Notes: generated from the sequence alone by a model not told the origin. 58,195 nt of DNA from JAKSCF01 sp028279945 (GCA_028279945.1 JANQMT010000050.1:1-58195), one strand, 5' to 3'. Positions 42,375 to 50,872 are shown, numbered from the stretch's first letter. A program made the numbers and translations.

Positions 42375-43121
42375 ATGGAAAAATTAAGTGTTGTCGTTAA
42401 CGGTATGGCATGCGAAGCTGGTAAAGGTGAAATCTTATTAGATATTGCGAGAAGAAACGGTATTGTAATACCTACTTTATGCCATAATGAAGTTTTAAAA
42501 GGACAGGCGACATGCAGAATTTGTGTGGTTGAAGTTTGGGAAAAAGGGAAAAAGAAAATTGTTACCGCCTGTATCTACCCTGTATTGTCTGATATTGAGG
42601 TTAAAACCCATTCAGAAGAAATAAGAAGTATAAGAAAAAATATTTTGATGTTACTTAAAGCAGAGGCTCCTGAAAGTATAGAGATACAAAAGCTGGCAGA
42701 AGAATATCATGCAGTTAGTTCTTCTAGATTTAAGGTGAATAAAAAAAATAATTGTGTGATGTGCGGTCTTTGTGCAAGAGCATGTGAGGAATTAGGGTCT
42801 TTTGCCATTGCCACAGTGAAAAGAGGAATAGAAAAAAGCGTAGCACCACCATATGAAGAACCTTCTGAGACATGTATAGGATGCGGTTCATGTGCTTTTG
42901 TATGTCCTACGAATACCATAGAGTTAGTTGAGGAAACCAGTAAGCGCAAGATATGGGGAAAAGAATTTGAAAAGCTAGAGTGTGAAGTTTGCGGAAAGCA
43001 CTATGTGACTAGAGAACAGCATGATTTTATGAATAAAAAGTTAGGGGAAGAGCAAGAGCTTGTATGTAAGGCGTGTAAGCAGAGGAAGTTTGCTGAGGCA
43101 ATGATAGAGATATATAAATAA
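42375..43121 (+). CDS. NuoG-N-like iron-sulfur subunit with C-terminal zinc-ribbon-like motif
   Basis: 248 residues. A plant-type [2Fe-2S] domain (about 1-80, CHNEVLKGQATCRICVVEV), a short helical link, two [4Fe-4S] ferredoxin motifs CVMCGLCARAC and CIGCGSCAFVC (about 130-185), then a tail with CEVCGKHYV and CKAC that looks like a structural zinc site. It resembles the N-terminal part of NuoG/HydA without the hydrogenase H-cluster domain. This rules out an [FeFe]-hydrogenase here, so electrons should go to the AOR module. ATG 42375 follows GAGGTG. Last gene of the operon. Confidence 0.88.
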   Translation: MEKLSVVVNGMACEAGKGEILLDIARRNGIVIPTLCHNEVLKGQATCRICVVEVWEKGKKKIVTACIYPVLSDIEVKTHSEEIRSIRKNILMLLKAEAPESIEIQKLAEEYHAVSSSRFKVNKKNNCVMCGLCARACEELGSFAIATVKRGIEKSVAPPYEEPSETCIGCGSCAFVCPTNTIELVEETSKRKIWGKEFEKLECEVCGKHYVTREQHDFMNKKLGEEQELVCKACKQRKFAEAMIEIYK

Positions 43122-43191
43122 AAGTAAATGCAGGCTATAAACCTTGAATTAAATTGTTAAAGGATTTAGAAACAATTTAAATGGATTGATC

Positions 43192-43230
43192 AAACTGATA
43201 AGGCATGATAAAATGTCTTATCAGTTTTTT
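43192..43230 (+). terminator. Terminator of the aldehyde oxidoreductase operon
   Basis: AAACTGATAAGGCAT and ATGTCTTATCAGTTT pair around a short loop, and the T run follows at 43224-43230. The rest of 43122-43524 holds only a short questionable reading frame. Confidence 0.9.
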
Positions 43231-43262
43231 CGAATTCTGGAATCACATGGAAGAAGAAGGCT

Positions 43263-43439
43263 ATGTATTACTGGATTGGAGAAAAATTAGTTAATTTATC
43301 GATTTGTGTACAAGGCGAGAAAAATGGATGGAACAGCGAGGATGGATTTATGGTATCTGCTCCTGCCAAAAATAGATTTGAGGCGCTTAAAATCTCAAAT
43401 GGTCTAATGAAAGATTTTTTAAAACATAAGTTAGAATAA
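43263..43439 (+). CDS. Small unrecognised ORF or gene fragment
   Basis: A 58-codon frame opens at ATG 43263 with AAGAAGAAGG just before it. The product is hydrophilic with a central KNGWNSEDGF and an AKNRFEALKIS segment. Amino-acid composition looks coding-like, and it fills most of the gap between the operon terminator and the toxin-antitoxin pair. I do not recognise a family. It could be a real small protein, the tail of a decayed gene or chance. Confidence 0.3.
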   Translation: MYYWIGEKLVNLSICVQGEKNGWNSEDGFMVSAPAKNRFEALKISNGLMKDFLKHKLE

Positions 43440-43524
43440 TTACCCTTTTTCATTAACATTTCAAATAAAAAAAGATTAAGAACCATAATCTTAATCTAAT
43501 AAAACAAACTATTTCATATATCTA

Positions 43525-43743
43525 TTAAACTGTCTTATTAAAATATTCCTGTGTAACACCTAATTGCTTTTTTAGTATTTCTCTCCAAAGGTGATGTTTT
43601 ATTTCTCCTGATCCTTTTGAAATTTTTGTTCTTTTAATGGTGCCATCTTTTTCTACTTTTCTGTAGAAATAATGATCGGTATCTTTATATAATTCCCAAC
43701 CGTCTCTTTCACAAAACCGTTTTAATTCTTTCCAACTTGGCAT
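43525..43743 (-). CDS. HicA-like toxin of a type II toxin-antitoxin pair
   Basis: 72 residues: MPSWKELKRFCERDGW... with TDHYFYRK, ISKGSGEIKHHLWREILKKQLGVTQEYF. Size, the basic character, a central His and the C-terminal EI..LWREILKKQ helix resemble HicA/YcfA-like small toxins with a double-stranded-RNA-binding fold. The GSH core of canonical HicA is altered, so the family call is provisional. It overlaps the end of the antitoxin gene by 22 bp, typical of such modules; translation is likely coupled. Confidence 0.6.
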   Translation of the reverse strand: MPSWKELKRFCERDGWELYKDTDHYFYRKVEKDGTIKRTKISKGSGEIKHHLWREILKKQLGVTQEYFNKTV

Positions 43744-44147
43744 AATAAGCTTTCTTTTAATTCTTCATCATCTTCAATTAGGAGAACTTTTAGAATATTT
43801 TTCATATGTTTTTTTCTATTCAAATCATTAGACCAGAAGGCTATATCTTCATAGTACTCAAGGGCATATTCTCTCAAGTCATTTAATAAAGATTTTATAG
43901 CGGTTTCTTCATTTTCTTCATTTACCACGATATCAAAATCTTCTAATGACAAAGTAATAGAAAGATCCTCTTCTATATATTTATTTGCAATAAATTTAAC
44001 ATCTTTGACCAATTCTTTAGCCATTTCTATACTTATTCCCATAAAATAATCTCTAGAACGTTTTACAAAAATAGGTTTTGTTCTAACAATTTTATCTATA
44101 TATCGTCCAAAATCTTTTCTCACATCCGTTGCATTCACAGCTAACAT
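43722..44147 (-). CDS. Phd/YefM-like antitoxin with long C-terminal extension
   Basis: 141 residues. The N-terminus LAVNATDVRKDFGRYIDKIVRTKPIFVKRSRDYFMGIS fits the Phd/YefM dimerisation and DNA-binding fold (key words ATDVRKDFGRYID, VKRSRD). The rest (about 60-141) is acidic and helical, longer than in most Phd proteins (80-90 residues), and should wrap the toxin. ATG 44147 has AAGGAGG upstream. A 13-bp inverted repeat lies at the promoter, so the product probably represses its own operon. The pairing with a HicA-like toxin is unusual. Confidence 0.65.
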   Translation of the reverse strand: MLAVNATDVRKDFGRYIDKIVRTKPIFVKRSRDYFMGISIEMAKELVKDVKFIANKYIEEDLSITLSLEDFDIVVNEENEETAIKSLLNDLREYALEYYEDIAFWSNDLNRKKHMKNILKVLLIEDDEELKESLLCQVGKN

Positions 44148-44194
44148 TGAAAACACCTCCTTAATTCACCTCCATTATATCATCATTAATAAAA

Positions 44195-44231
44195 AATGTA
44201 CATTATGTATTATATGATCATAATGTACATT
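44195..44231. promoter_or_regulatory. Palindromic operator of the toxin-antitoxin operon
   Basis: AATGTACATTATG (44195-44207) and CATAATGTACATT (44219-44231) are perfect 13-bp arms 11 bp apart. A TATAAT (minus strand, about 44176-44181) and the antitoxin start lie just downstream, so protein bound here would block the promoter. Confidence 0.75.
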
Positions 44232-44280
44232 ATATTCAACTTTAATGTTCTTTTTTAAAACTTTTTAAATTCATTTAATG

Positions 44281-45684
44281 CTAATCTAAATCTCTCATCC
44301 ACCTATCCCTTAAATGCTTTACAGCCTGAGGAATATCAGCCAACGGTATTTGCGTATAATAAAGCAGTAAAACCGGATGGTTAGTATGGAGCTGTCTGAT
44401 CATATAATTGGTCAGAGGGACAGTGGTAACTTTGGCCTTTGATGCTTCCTTGCATAATTCATCGGGTGTTTTTTTTGTACGAACTTCTATTAGCAAATGC
44501 ATACCTGAAGGATGATTTAATATTTTACACAGATCACCCATTTCCTTTTGCAACCATTCTTTGAAACATTGAGCTTTAGTGGCATAAAGCTTTCTTAATT
44601 TTTTAATATGCTTTTGATAGAAACCTTCTTTCATATAGAGCCCCAAGGTCAGTTGTTCAATTTTAGAGCATGTCTGATTATAATGGTGCATAACGCTTTT
44701 ATAGTATTTAAGCAGTTCATTAGGCAGAATGATATAACTGATTTTTATAGATGGCAATAGAGTAGATGAAAATGAACCCAAATAAATGACATGTTCTTTT
44801 TCATCTAATCCCTGTAAAGAAGGGATTGGTCGTCCATAATATCTTAATTCACTGTCATAATCATCTTCAATAATGATTCTATTCTCTTCAGATGCCCATT
44901 CTAACAGCTCGTATCTACGGCCAATAGACATGACAGAACCTAAAGGAAATTGATGAGAAGGGCTGACATAAGCCACAGAGCACGGGCTGTTTTTAAGCTC
45001 ATTTACCTTCATACCATCTTCATCGATTGAAATGGGTGAAATAATAAAGCCCCGGTCTAGAAATATTTTTCTTGCAGAATAATACCCCGGATCTTCAAAT
45101 GCGACATGGTCCATATCTATATTTTCTAAAATATTACAAACAAGATGCATGTTTTGTTGAGTGCCCGCTCCAATAATGATTTGCTCTGAGGTACATTTGA
45201 CGCCTCTGGACTGGTACACATATTTAGAAATTTCATTTCTTAATAAAGCTTCTCCTTGGGGGAGCGCTTCCAAAAGAAGTGTGTCGGTATATTCCGTTAA
45301 AATTTTATTGGAACATTTTTTCCATTTAATAAAGTCAAATGAAGACGCATCCGTATACCTTTCATCATCAGTAGAAAAATCATGGGTTTCTAAAGAGAAA
45401 CTATCTTTATTTAAATCTCGTTTCATTAATTCTAAAGAAATCAGATTAATATAGTAACCGGATTGAGGTTTTGAATAAATATAACCTTCTACCAAAAGCT
45501 GATCATAAGCAGATTCAATAGTAGTTTTGCTTAATTTCAGCGTTTTAGATAAGTCTCTGATGGAAGGCAGCTTTTCTGATGCAGTAATATTACCTTTTAA
45601 AATTTCTCCTTTGATAGATTCATATAATTGAACATATAAAGGAATATTGGATTGAAGGTCTAGATCGGGAATAAACGATTTCAT
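44281..45684 (-). CDS. MocR/PdxR-type GntR regulator with aminotransferase domain
   Basis: 467 residues. An N-terminal GntR winged helix (about 10-80: LYEQLYESIKGEI-like YVQLYESIKGEI, KLPSIRDLSKTLKLSKTTIESAYDQL) is joined to a fold-type I aminotransferase domain (about 110-465) with YLGSFSSTLLPSIKISY supplying the PLP lysine (about 314). MocR proteins use PLP-bound ligands as effectors; some control vitamin B6 genes, others amino-acid or GABA genes. It is divergent from the dehydratase/activase operon, the natural candidate target. No pdx gene is nearby. Confidence 0.9.
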   Translation of the reverse strand: MKSFIPDLDLQSNIPLYVQLYESIKGEILKGNITASEKLPSIRDLSKTLKLSKTTIESAYDQLLVEGYIYSKPQSGYYINLISLELMKRDLNKDSFSLETHDFSTDDERYTDASSFDFIKWKKCSNKILTEYTDTLLLEALPQGEALLRNEISKYVYQSRGVKCTSEQIIIGAGTQQNMHLVCNILENIDMDHVAFEDPGYYSARKIFLDRGFIISPISIDEDGMKVNELKNSPCSVAYVSPSHQFPLGSVMSIGRRYELLEWASEENRIIIEDDYDSELRYYGRPIPSLQGLDEKEHVIYLGSFSSTLLPSIKISYIILPNELLKYYKSVMHHYNQTCSKIEQLTLGLYMKEGFYQKHIKKLRKLYATKAQCFKEWLQKEMGDLCKILNHPSGMHLLIEVRTKKTPDELCKEASKAKVTTVPLTNYMIRQLHTNHPVLLLYYTQIPLADIPQAVKHLRDRWMRDLD

Positions 45685-45697
45685 ATATTATCACCAA

Positions 45698-45743
45698 CTG
45701 TACATTTTAATATTAGAAAATTTATACTTTTATTAAAGTACAG
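45698..45743. promoter_or_regulatory. Candidate MocR operator in the divergent promoter region
   Basis: CTGTAC (45698-45703) and GTACAG (45738-45743), each followed by TTTTAAT-like sequence, form an inverted pair 34 bp apart between the MocR gene and the dehydratase operon. MocR regulators often bind spaced repeats; the match is by pattern only. Confidence 0.4.
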
Positions 45744-45858
45744 TTTTAATTATACATCAGTTGAATCCATTACACAACAATTCTATAATGGTATTAGATA
45801 TGTTTTCCATATGAAGGCGTATACACATCAAAAAAATATCATGGTTGGTGAAAATAGT

Positions 45859-47118
45859 ATGGATATTGTAAAAATCTACTCTAATATGATGAAGAAACAT
45901 CATAAAAAATCCAATTTGATCTCAAATATGATTAAATTAGGGCTGTATTATGAATATTTAAATAAAAAATTTTTTTATAATAAAAATAATGTACCAGCTC
46001 TTAATGATCTTAATAAAATCTCTATTCAATACATATTAAAGGCGTTAAAAAATCCTAATGAAACCGCATGGGTGAATCTTTTTTCCCCAAGTGAAATTCT
46101 TCATGCCTTTGAGTTGCATCCATTATTTATAGAAAGCTTTTCATCTTTTCTTGCAGGCTTTAAGATTCAAGATTTGTATATAGAGGCTGCTAATAGCTGT
46201 GGTATGGCAGACAGCTTATGCAGCTATCATAAAGCATTTATTGGGGCGGTAGAAGCGGATTTACTTAAAAAGCCTATTTATGCATTAACCTCTTCCAGCA
46301 TTTGTGATGCCAACATAGGGACATTTGCTTATCTCTCAAAAAAACTTTCAATACCTTACTTCGTAATGGACATTCCCCATAAGAAAAATGAAAAGGCTGT
46401 ATGTTATGTAGTCAATCAATTAAATGAAATGATTCATCAATTAGAAAATATAACCAGGAACCGATTTAATCATGACCGGCTTAAGGCCATATTATCGATT
46501 GAAAACCAAACCATAGAATATAGAAAAAAAGTATTAAAGCTCATGACAGAAAAAGATTTATCTATAACCATGACCCATGAAATGTATATGATGAATGCAG
46601 CTCATGTCTTTATGGGAACAGAAGAAATTTTAAAGTTTTATACATCTTTGTATCATGATTTAACTAAAGCCCGGCCTCGACATAAAAAACGTATATTGTG
46701 GGTACATACTTTACCCTTTCCTTTTGAACCCTTTAAAAAATATTTTAATCATAATGATGATGTTGAGATTATAGGAATGGAGTTGAACTATCCTAAGCTG
46801 AAGGTTTTAGATGAGACGAGACCCCTGGACGCACTTGCCGATAAAATGATCGATAATGTCTATAATGGCCCATACATCAAAAAAATCAATCATGTAATAG
46901 AAATGGCACAGACTCTTAAAGTAGATGGTATTGTTCATTTTTGTCACTGGGGCTGCAGGCAAAATGCAGGAGGGACAGCATTATTAAAAAAAGCGTGCCA
47001 AGAGGTAGAATTACCTTTTCTATCATTAGATGGAGACGGAATAGATATGAGAAACAATCAGCAAGGTCAAATGATAACCCGCATGGACGCTTTTTTGGAG
47101 ATGGTAGATAGGTGGTGA
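45859..47118 (+). CDS. 2-hydroxyacyl-CoA dehydratase-family subunit (HgdB/DCCP-like)
   Basis: About 419 residues. The C-terminal part, IVHFCHWGCRQNAGGT...LDGDGIDMRNNQQGQMITRMDAFLEM, is the signature of HgdB/FldC/BcrB-type subunits that carry a [4Fe-4S] or larger cluster. Further Cys lie in SCGMADSLCSYHKAF. The family includes 2-hydroxyglutaryl-CoA dehydratase, benzoyl-CoA reductase and the YjiM/double-cubane cluster proteins; size and lack of CoA genes nearby fit the last group. I prefer ATG 45859 because GGTGA lies 7 nt before it; ATG 45811 and 45841 are alternatives. Adjacent to a fused partner-activase. Confidence 0.85.
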   Translation: MDIVKIYSNMMKKHHKKSNLISNMIKLGLYYEYLNKKFFYNKNNVPALNDLNKISIQYILKALKNPNETAWVNLFSPSEILHAFELHPLFIESFSSFLAGFKIQDLYIEAANSCGMADSLCSYHKAFIGAVEADLLKKPIYALTSSSICDANIGTFAYLSKKLSIPYFVMDIPHKKNEKAVCYVVNQLNEMIHQLENITRNRFNHDRLKAILSIENQTIEYRKKVLKLMTEKDLSITMTHEMYMMNAAHVFMGTEEILKFYTSLYHDLTKARPRHKKRILWVHTLPFPFEPFKKYFNHNDDVEIIGMELNYPKLKVLDETRPLDALADKMIDNVYNGPYIKKINHVIEMAQTLKVDGIVHFCHWGCRQNAGGTALLKKACQEVELPFLSLDGDGIDMRNNQQGQMITRMDAFLEMVDRW

Positions 47119-47122
47119 AAAA

Positions 47123-48799
47123 ATGATTGGTTATGTATGTCGATATACGCCTTATGAAATATTTGAATTTTTTGGACAAGACTTTGAAAAAATTGCACCC
47201 AATATGCAGCACACACCTTTGTCGGATGCTAAATTTCATAAAAATATGTGCTCCTATTCTAAAGGGGTACTGGAGCTGTGCCTTCAAGGCCATTATGACG
47301 CTATTGTTTTAACCAATTGCTGCGACAGCATTAGACGGATATATGATGTTATAAAAGAAGCTATGCCCAGCCAGTGGGTCTATATGATGGAATTACCAAG
47401 AAAACAAACAAGGGAAGCAGCGGCCTTTTGGCAGTCAGAGATTGAAGAACTGATTATTGCTTTGGAGAAAAAATTTGATAAAAAGTTTAATTGGGATCAT
47501 TTCAATAATTTTATTAAAGAGAAAAAAACAACAGAAAAAAGTAAAGATAACAATGAAAAAATATTATTGCTAGGGGCCCAACTAACAAAGGATGCCTACG
47601 ACATCTTAGCCAATAAAACTAAATTCGATGACCGAACATGCAGTAAGACCGATGATGTAAGAAGCTTTAAATCAAATACTTATGCAGCTGCTTTACTTAA
47701 TCAGTTTCCTTGTTTTCGGATGCAGAATTTCTGGGATATTTTAGAGGATGATATAACAAATGATAATCTACCTGGGATTATCTATCACACCCTGAAATTC
47801 TGCGATTATTATGCGTATGGCTACGCCTATTTAAAAGATAAGTACAAAGGAGAACTTCTAAAAATAGAAACAGATTATTTAGCAAAGCAAAAAGGACAAA
47901 TCAGTACCCGTCTGGATGCCTTTTTGGAGATGATATCCGTAAAAAAAGAGAAAAAATATGAAACCAATAGCCAAAAGAAAAAATTATTTTTAGGGATTGA
48001 CAGCGGTTCAACTTCTACTAACGTAGTCATTATGGATGAACAAAAAAAGATATTGTCTTATCATATTGTTGCGACAGGAGCTAAAAGCATCATTAGTGCA
48101 CAGAGGGCCTATCAAGATATATTATCCAAAGCAGATATTTCAGAAGAAGATATTACATATGCTGTTGCTACAGGCTATGGAAGAGATTTTATTTCTTTTT
48201 CGGATCAAAGTGTTACCGAGATATCATGTCATGGGCGAGGCGCCTACTTTTTTAACGCATCAGTTAGAACCATTATAGACATAGGAGGACAGGACAGTAA
48301 AGTCATCCAAATTAATGAAAAAGGTGAAGTCAAAGACTTTGTGATGAATGACAAATGTGCAGCCGGAACGGGAAGATTCTTGGAAATGATGTCAAAGACG
48401 TTGGAGATTCCGTTGGAGGAGATGGGAAATATGGCACCATCACAAAAAGAACCCATAGAGATTACAAGTATGTGTACCGTTTTTGCAGAATCAGAAGTCA
48501 TTTCATTAATTGCTGAAAACAAAGAAAAAGCAGATATTGTGACAGCTATTCATCGTTCTATGGCTCAAAGGTCAGCTTCTATGGTAGAAAGATTGGGAAA
48601 ACAAAAAAGATATATGATGACCGGAGGTGTAGCTAAGAATAAAGGGATTGTCCATGCTATAGAGACCTATTTAAACGAAAAACTTGTTATCCCACAAGAG
48701 CCTCAAATAATAGGTGCGGTTGGGGCATGTCTGTTTGCAATGGATAGTTATGAAAGGGGAGCTAACGCATCTCAGGAAGATGTTTCCAATATCGGGTAG
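47123..48799 (+). CDS. Fusion of a dehydratase-family subunit and an ATP-dependent activase (HgdA/HgdC-like)
   Basis: 558 residues. Residues 1-285 resemble a second HgdA/BcrC-like subunit (RYTPYEIFEFFG, CSYSKG, LTNCCDSIRRIYD, TRLDAFLEM). Residues about 288-545 form an ASKHA-type ATPase of the BadF/HgdC family: GIDSGSTSTN (about 291), DIGGQDSK (about 386), CAAGTGRF (about 412) and SMCTVFAESEV (about 449) with the two cluster cysteines. HgdC-type activases inject one electron at ATP expense. Here electron donor and acceptor partner are in one chain. The end overlaps the next, convergent gene by 38 bp. GGTGGTGA precedes ATG. Confidence 0.88.
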   Translation: MIGYVCRYTPYEIFEFFGQDFEKIAPNMQHTPLSDAKFHKNMCSYSKGVLELCLQGHYDAIVLTNCCDSIRRIYDVIKEAMPSQWVYMMELPRKQTREAAAFWQSEIEELIIALEKKFDKKFNWDHFNNFIKEKKTTEKSKDNNEKILLLGAQLTKDAYDILANKTKFDDRTCSKTDDVRSFKSNTYAAALLNQFPCFRMQNFWDILEDDITNDNLPGIIYHTLKFCDYYAYGYAYLKDKYKGELLKIETDYLAKQKGQISTRLDAFLEMISVKKEKKYETNSQKKKLFLGIDSGSTSTNVVIMDEQKKILSYHIVATGAKSIISAQRAYQDILSKADISEEDITYAVATGYGRDFISFSDQSVTEISCHGRGAYFFNASVRTIIDIGGQDSKVIQINEKGEVKDFVMNDKCAAGTGRFLEMMSKTLEIPLEEMGNMAPSQKEPIEITSMCTVFAESEVISLIAENKEKADIVTAIHRSMAQRSASMVERLGKQKRYMMTGGVAKNKGIVHAIETYLNEKLVIPQEPQIIGAVGACLFAMDSYERGANASQEDVSNIG

Positions 48800-49490
48800 G
48801 CATATATTGTTTTCTTAGTCTGTTATTTTTTCTTCCTTCAATTGCAATATGCTTATAATAGTGTTTCCACAAATCTCGATAAGCGCATTCTTGATGGCTT
48901 AGTTTGATATTTTCTTGAATATCGAAAGAAGAAATCAACCAATCTCCTTTTTTAGACCATAGGGCTTTTTTTCTTTTTTTATCGTGTATAATAAAGTTCT
49001 GATTTTTTAATCGGTCTGAAAAATGATCGCCAAGAAGCACTAATATATCATGGTCAGGTTCAATTTCAGAATAAAGAGTATCGTTGATATCAGAAAATCT
49101 TAATAGTCCTAAAAATCGATGACATTCTAAAGATACTCTTTTTGTAATCAGATGAACCTGATGAATGAGCTCGTCTGAATGCAGTTCATCGATGGATTTA
49201 CCTGTTTTAAAGCCTCTAATCAAATACTTTAAAATCAGATTTTCTTTTTCATAAGAGTTCGATAAATACAAATGATAAGTGTTTTTAAGTGCTTGTTGAG
49301 ATATTTTTTTCATAATAGCTTGATAAACCTTTTCAGACTTTTCTAAATCAGTTGCTATTTCTTTACATACATGAAATAAATCAGATTGATACTGACCTTT
49401 CATGTAAATACCTGCTGCTTTTTTCATATAGTAATGTTCATAAATGCATGTAAGAAGTCCTTCAAAAGACCCATCATATAAGTAATTCAT
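48762..49490 (-). CDS. TIGR03915/DUF4130-family putative DNA repair protein
   Basis: 242 residues. MNYLYDGSFEGLLTCIYEHY, the SLECHRFLGLLRF region and the ending YMPTRYWKHLPE are typical of the TIGR03915 family, always found next to a TIGR03916 radical SAM protein and considered part of a DNA repair or modification pair. No enzyme activity is proven. It is the second gene after the radical SAM protein (51-bp gap). The stop lies inside the 3' end of the convergent activase fusion. Confidence 0.85.
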   Translation of the reverse strand: MNYLYDGSFEGLLTCIYEHYYMKKAAGIYMKGQYQSDLFHVCKEIATDLEKSEKVYQAIMKKISQQALKNTYHLYLSNSYEKENLILKYLIRGFKTGKSIDELHSDELIHQVHLITKRVSLECHRFLGLLRFSDINDTLYSEIEPDHDILVLLGDHFSDRLKNQNFIIHDKKRKKALWSKKGDWLISSFDIQENIKLSHQECAYRDLWKHYYKHIAIEGRKNNRLRKQYMPTRYWKHLPEMR

Positions 49491-49541
49491 AGAAATACCT
49501 CTTTTATCAATAATAATTAACTATTCATTATTAATTATCAT

Positions 49542-50786
49542 TTAGTGTTGTGACCAAAAACTCAACTGCTCTTGAGACGGTTTTGGATGTAGAGACTCTT
49601 TTATATAAGTTGGGTCTAAAGGCGTTGAGGGGTAATATTTTCCGTTACAAGTAATGAAATATTGTGCTCTTTTTAAAACGGTACCCATTTTTTTCAAATC
49701 CTCAAACTTGATAGATCTATTTCTGCGTTGTCCCATGATTTTGTATGCAGAATGTAATCCTAATCCAGGTATTCTTAATAAATCTTCATAAGGGGCTTTG
49801 TTGATCTCAATAGGAAAAAGATGAATATTTTTTAATGCCCATGCCATTTTGGGATCCATTTCTAAGTCTAGGAAGGGTGAAGACATATCAATGATTTCTT
49901 CAGCTTTAAAATGATAGAACCTTAACAGCCAGTCCGCTTGATATAATCGGTTTTCTCTTTTCAAAGGCGGCGGTGAAGCGACAGACGGTAAAAGAGACGA
50001 TTCCACAACGGGCATATAGGCTGAAAAATATACTCTCTTTAACTTAAGTTTTTGATACATTTTTTGTGTTGCGTTTAATATATGATAATCATTTTCATTT
50101 GAGGCACCAATAATCATTTGAGTGGTTTGACCGGCAGATACAAATTTCTGTGCATTTCTAAAATGTTTTTTATTATCCTTATTTTCAATAATTTGTTGAC
50201 TAATATGCTTCATTGGATGAATAATATCATTCATCTTTTTTTGAGGAGCGAGAAGCTGCAAGCTGTTTTTACTGGGTAATTCAATATTCACACTAATACG
50301 GTCTGCAAGTAAACCAATTTGATTGATAACAATGGGGTCGGTACCGGGAATGACTTTAGCATGAACATACCCATGAAAATGATATGAATTTCTAAGAAGC
50401 TGAAGCGTTTTTAACATCTTTTCCATGGTATAATTAGGACTTTTTTCAACAGCAGAACTCAAGAACAATCCCTCGATATAATTCCGTTTATAAAACTCAA
50501 AAGTAAGCTCAGCAATTTCCTTGGGCTCAAAGCTGGCTCTATTGGTTTCAGCTTCACATCTATTTACACAATAGGTGCAGTTATAGATGCATTTATTGGT
50601 CATAAGAATTTTTAAAAGAGAAATACATCTACCATCTGCTGACCAAGAATGGCAGATACCAAAATTTCTGGCATTCCCTATACCGTTTTTATTTTTTCTT
50701 TCTACACCGCTGGAGGAACACGAAACATCATATTTAGCGGCGTCTGACAGAATCTTTAATTTTTCCAATGTTTTTGCGTTGCTCAT
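49542..50786 (-). CDS. TIGR03916-family radical SAM protein, putative DNA repair
   Basis: 414 residues. A radical SAM core with CIYNCTYC (C-x3-C-x2-C, about 68-75) and VNIELPSKNSLQLLAPQK, then a C-terminal helix-hairpin-helix-like part LLRIPGLGLHSAYKIMGQRR (about 345-365) that suggests DNA binding. This is the putative DNA modification/repair radical SAM family, constant partner of TIGR03915 proteins. Two LexA-type boxes in its promoter support a damage-response role. Start ATG has GAGTTATT weakly upstream (AGGAGT on the minus strand). Confidence 0.88.
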   Translation of the reverse strand: MSNAKTLEKLKILSDAAKYDVSCSSSGVERKNKNGIGNARNFGICHSWSADGRCISLLKILMTNKCIYNCTYCVNRCEAETNRASFEPKEIAELTFEFYKRNYIEGLFLSSAVEKSPNYTMEKMLKTLQLLRNSYHFHGYVHAKVIPGTDPIVINQIGLLADRISVNIELPSKNSLQLLAPQKKMNDIIHPMKHISQQIIENKDNKKHFRNAQKFVSAGQTTQMIIGASNENDYHILNATQKMYQKLKLKRVYFSAYMPVVESSLLPSVASPPPLKRENRLYQADWLLRFYHFKAEEIIDMSSPFLDLEMDPKMAWALKNIHLFPIEINKAPYEDLLRIPGLGLHSAYKIMGQRRNRSIKFEDLKKMGTVLKRAQYFITCNGKYYPSTPLDPTYIKESLHPKPSQEQLSFWSQH

Positions 50787-50817
50787 AATAACTCCTCAAT
50801 ACAAAATATATTGCTCT

Positions 50818-50831
50818 CGAACGTATGTTCT
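50818..50831 (-). promoter_or_regulatory. LexA (SOS) box 1 before the radical SAM pair
   Basis: CGAACGTATGTTCT fits the Gram-positive LexA consensus CGAAC-N4-GTTCG at all but the last base. It lies about 35 bp upstream of the start, between a putative -10 (TACAAT on the minus strand) and the ribosome-binding site. Confidence 0.8.
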
Positions 50832-50858
50832 TATTGTATCACAAACTCAAATAAAAAG

Positions 50859-50872
50859 CAAACATATGTTCT
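50859..50872 (-). promoter_or_regulatory. LexA (SOS) box 2, overlapping the -35 region
   Basis: CAAACATATGTTCT is a one-arm-imperfect LexA box 41 bp from the first (start to start). It covers the minus-strand TTGCTT that sits 17 bp before TACAAT, so LexA would occlude the promoter. Confidence 0.65.

Noticed and set aside
43268..43486. Minus-strand 72-codon frame in the gap after the tungsten operon
   Set aside because: No ribosome-binding site and no recognisable pattern; the plus-strand frame at 43263 is more coding-like.
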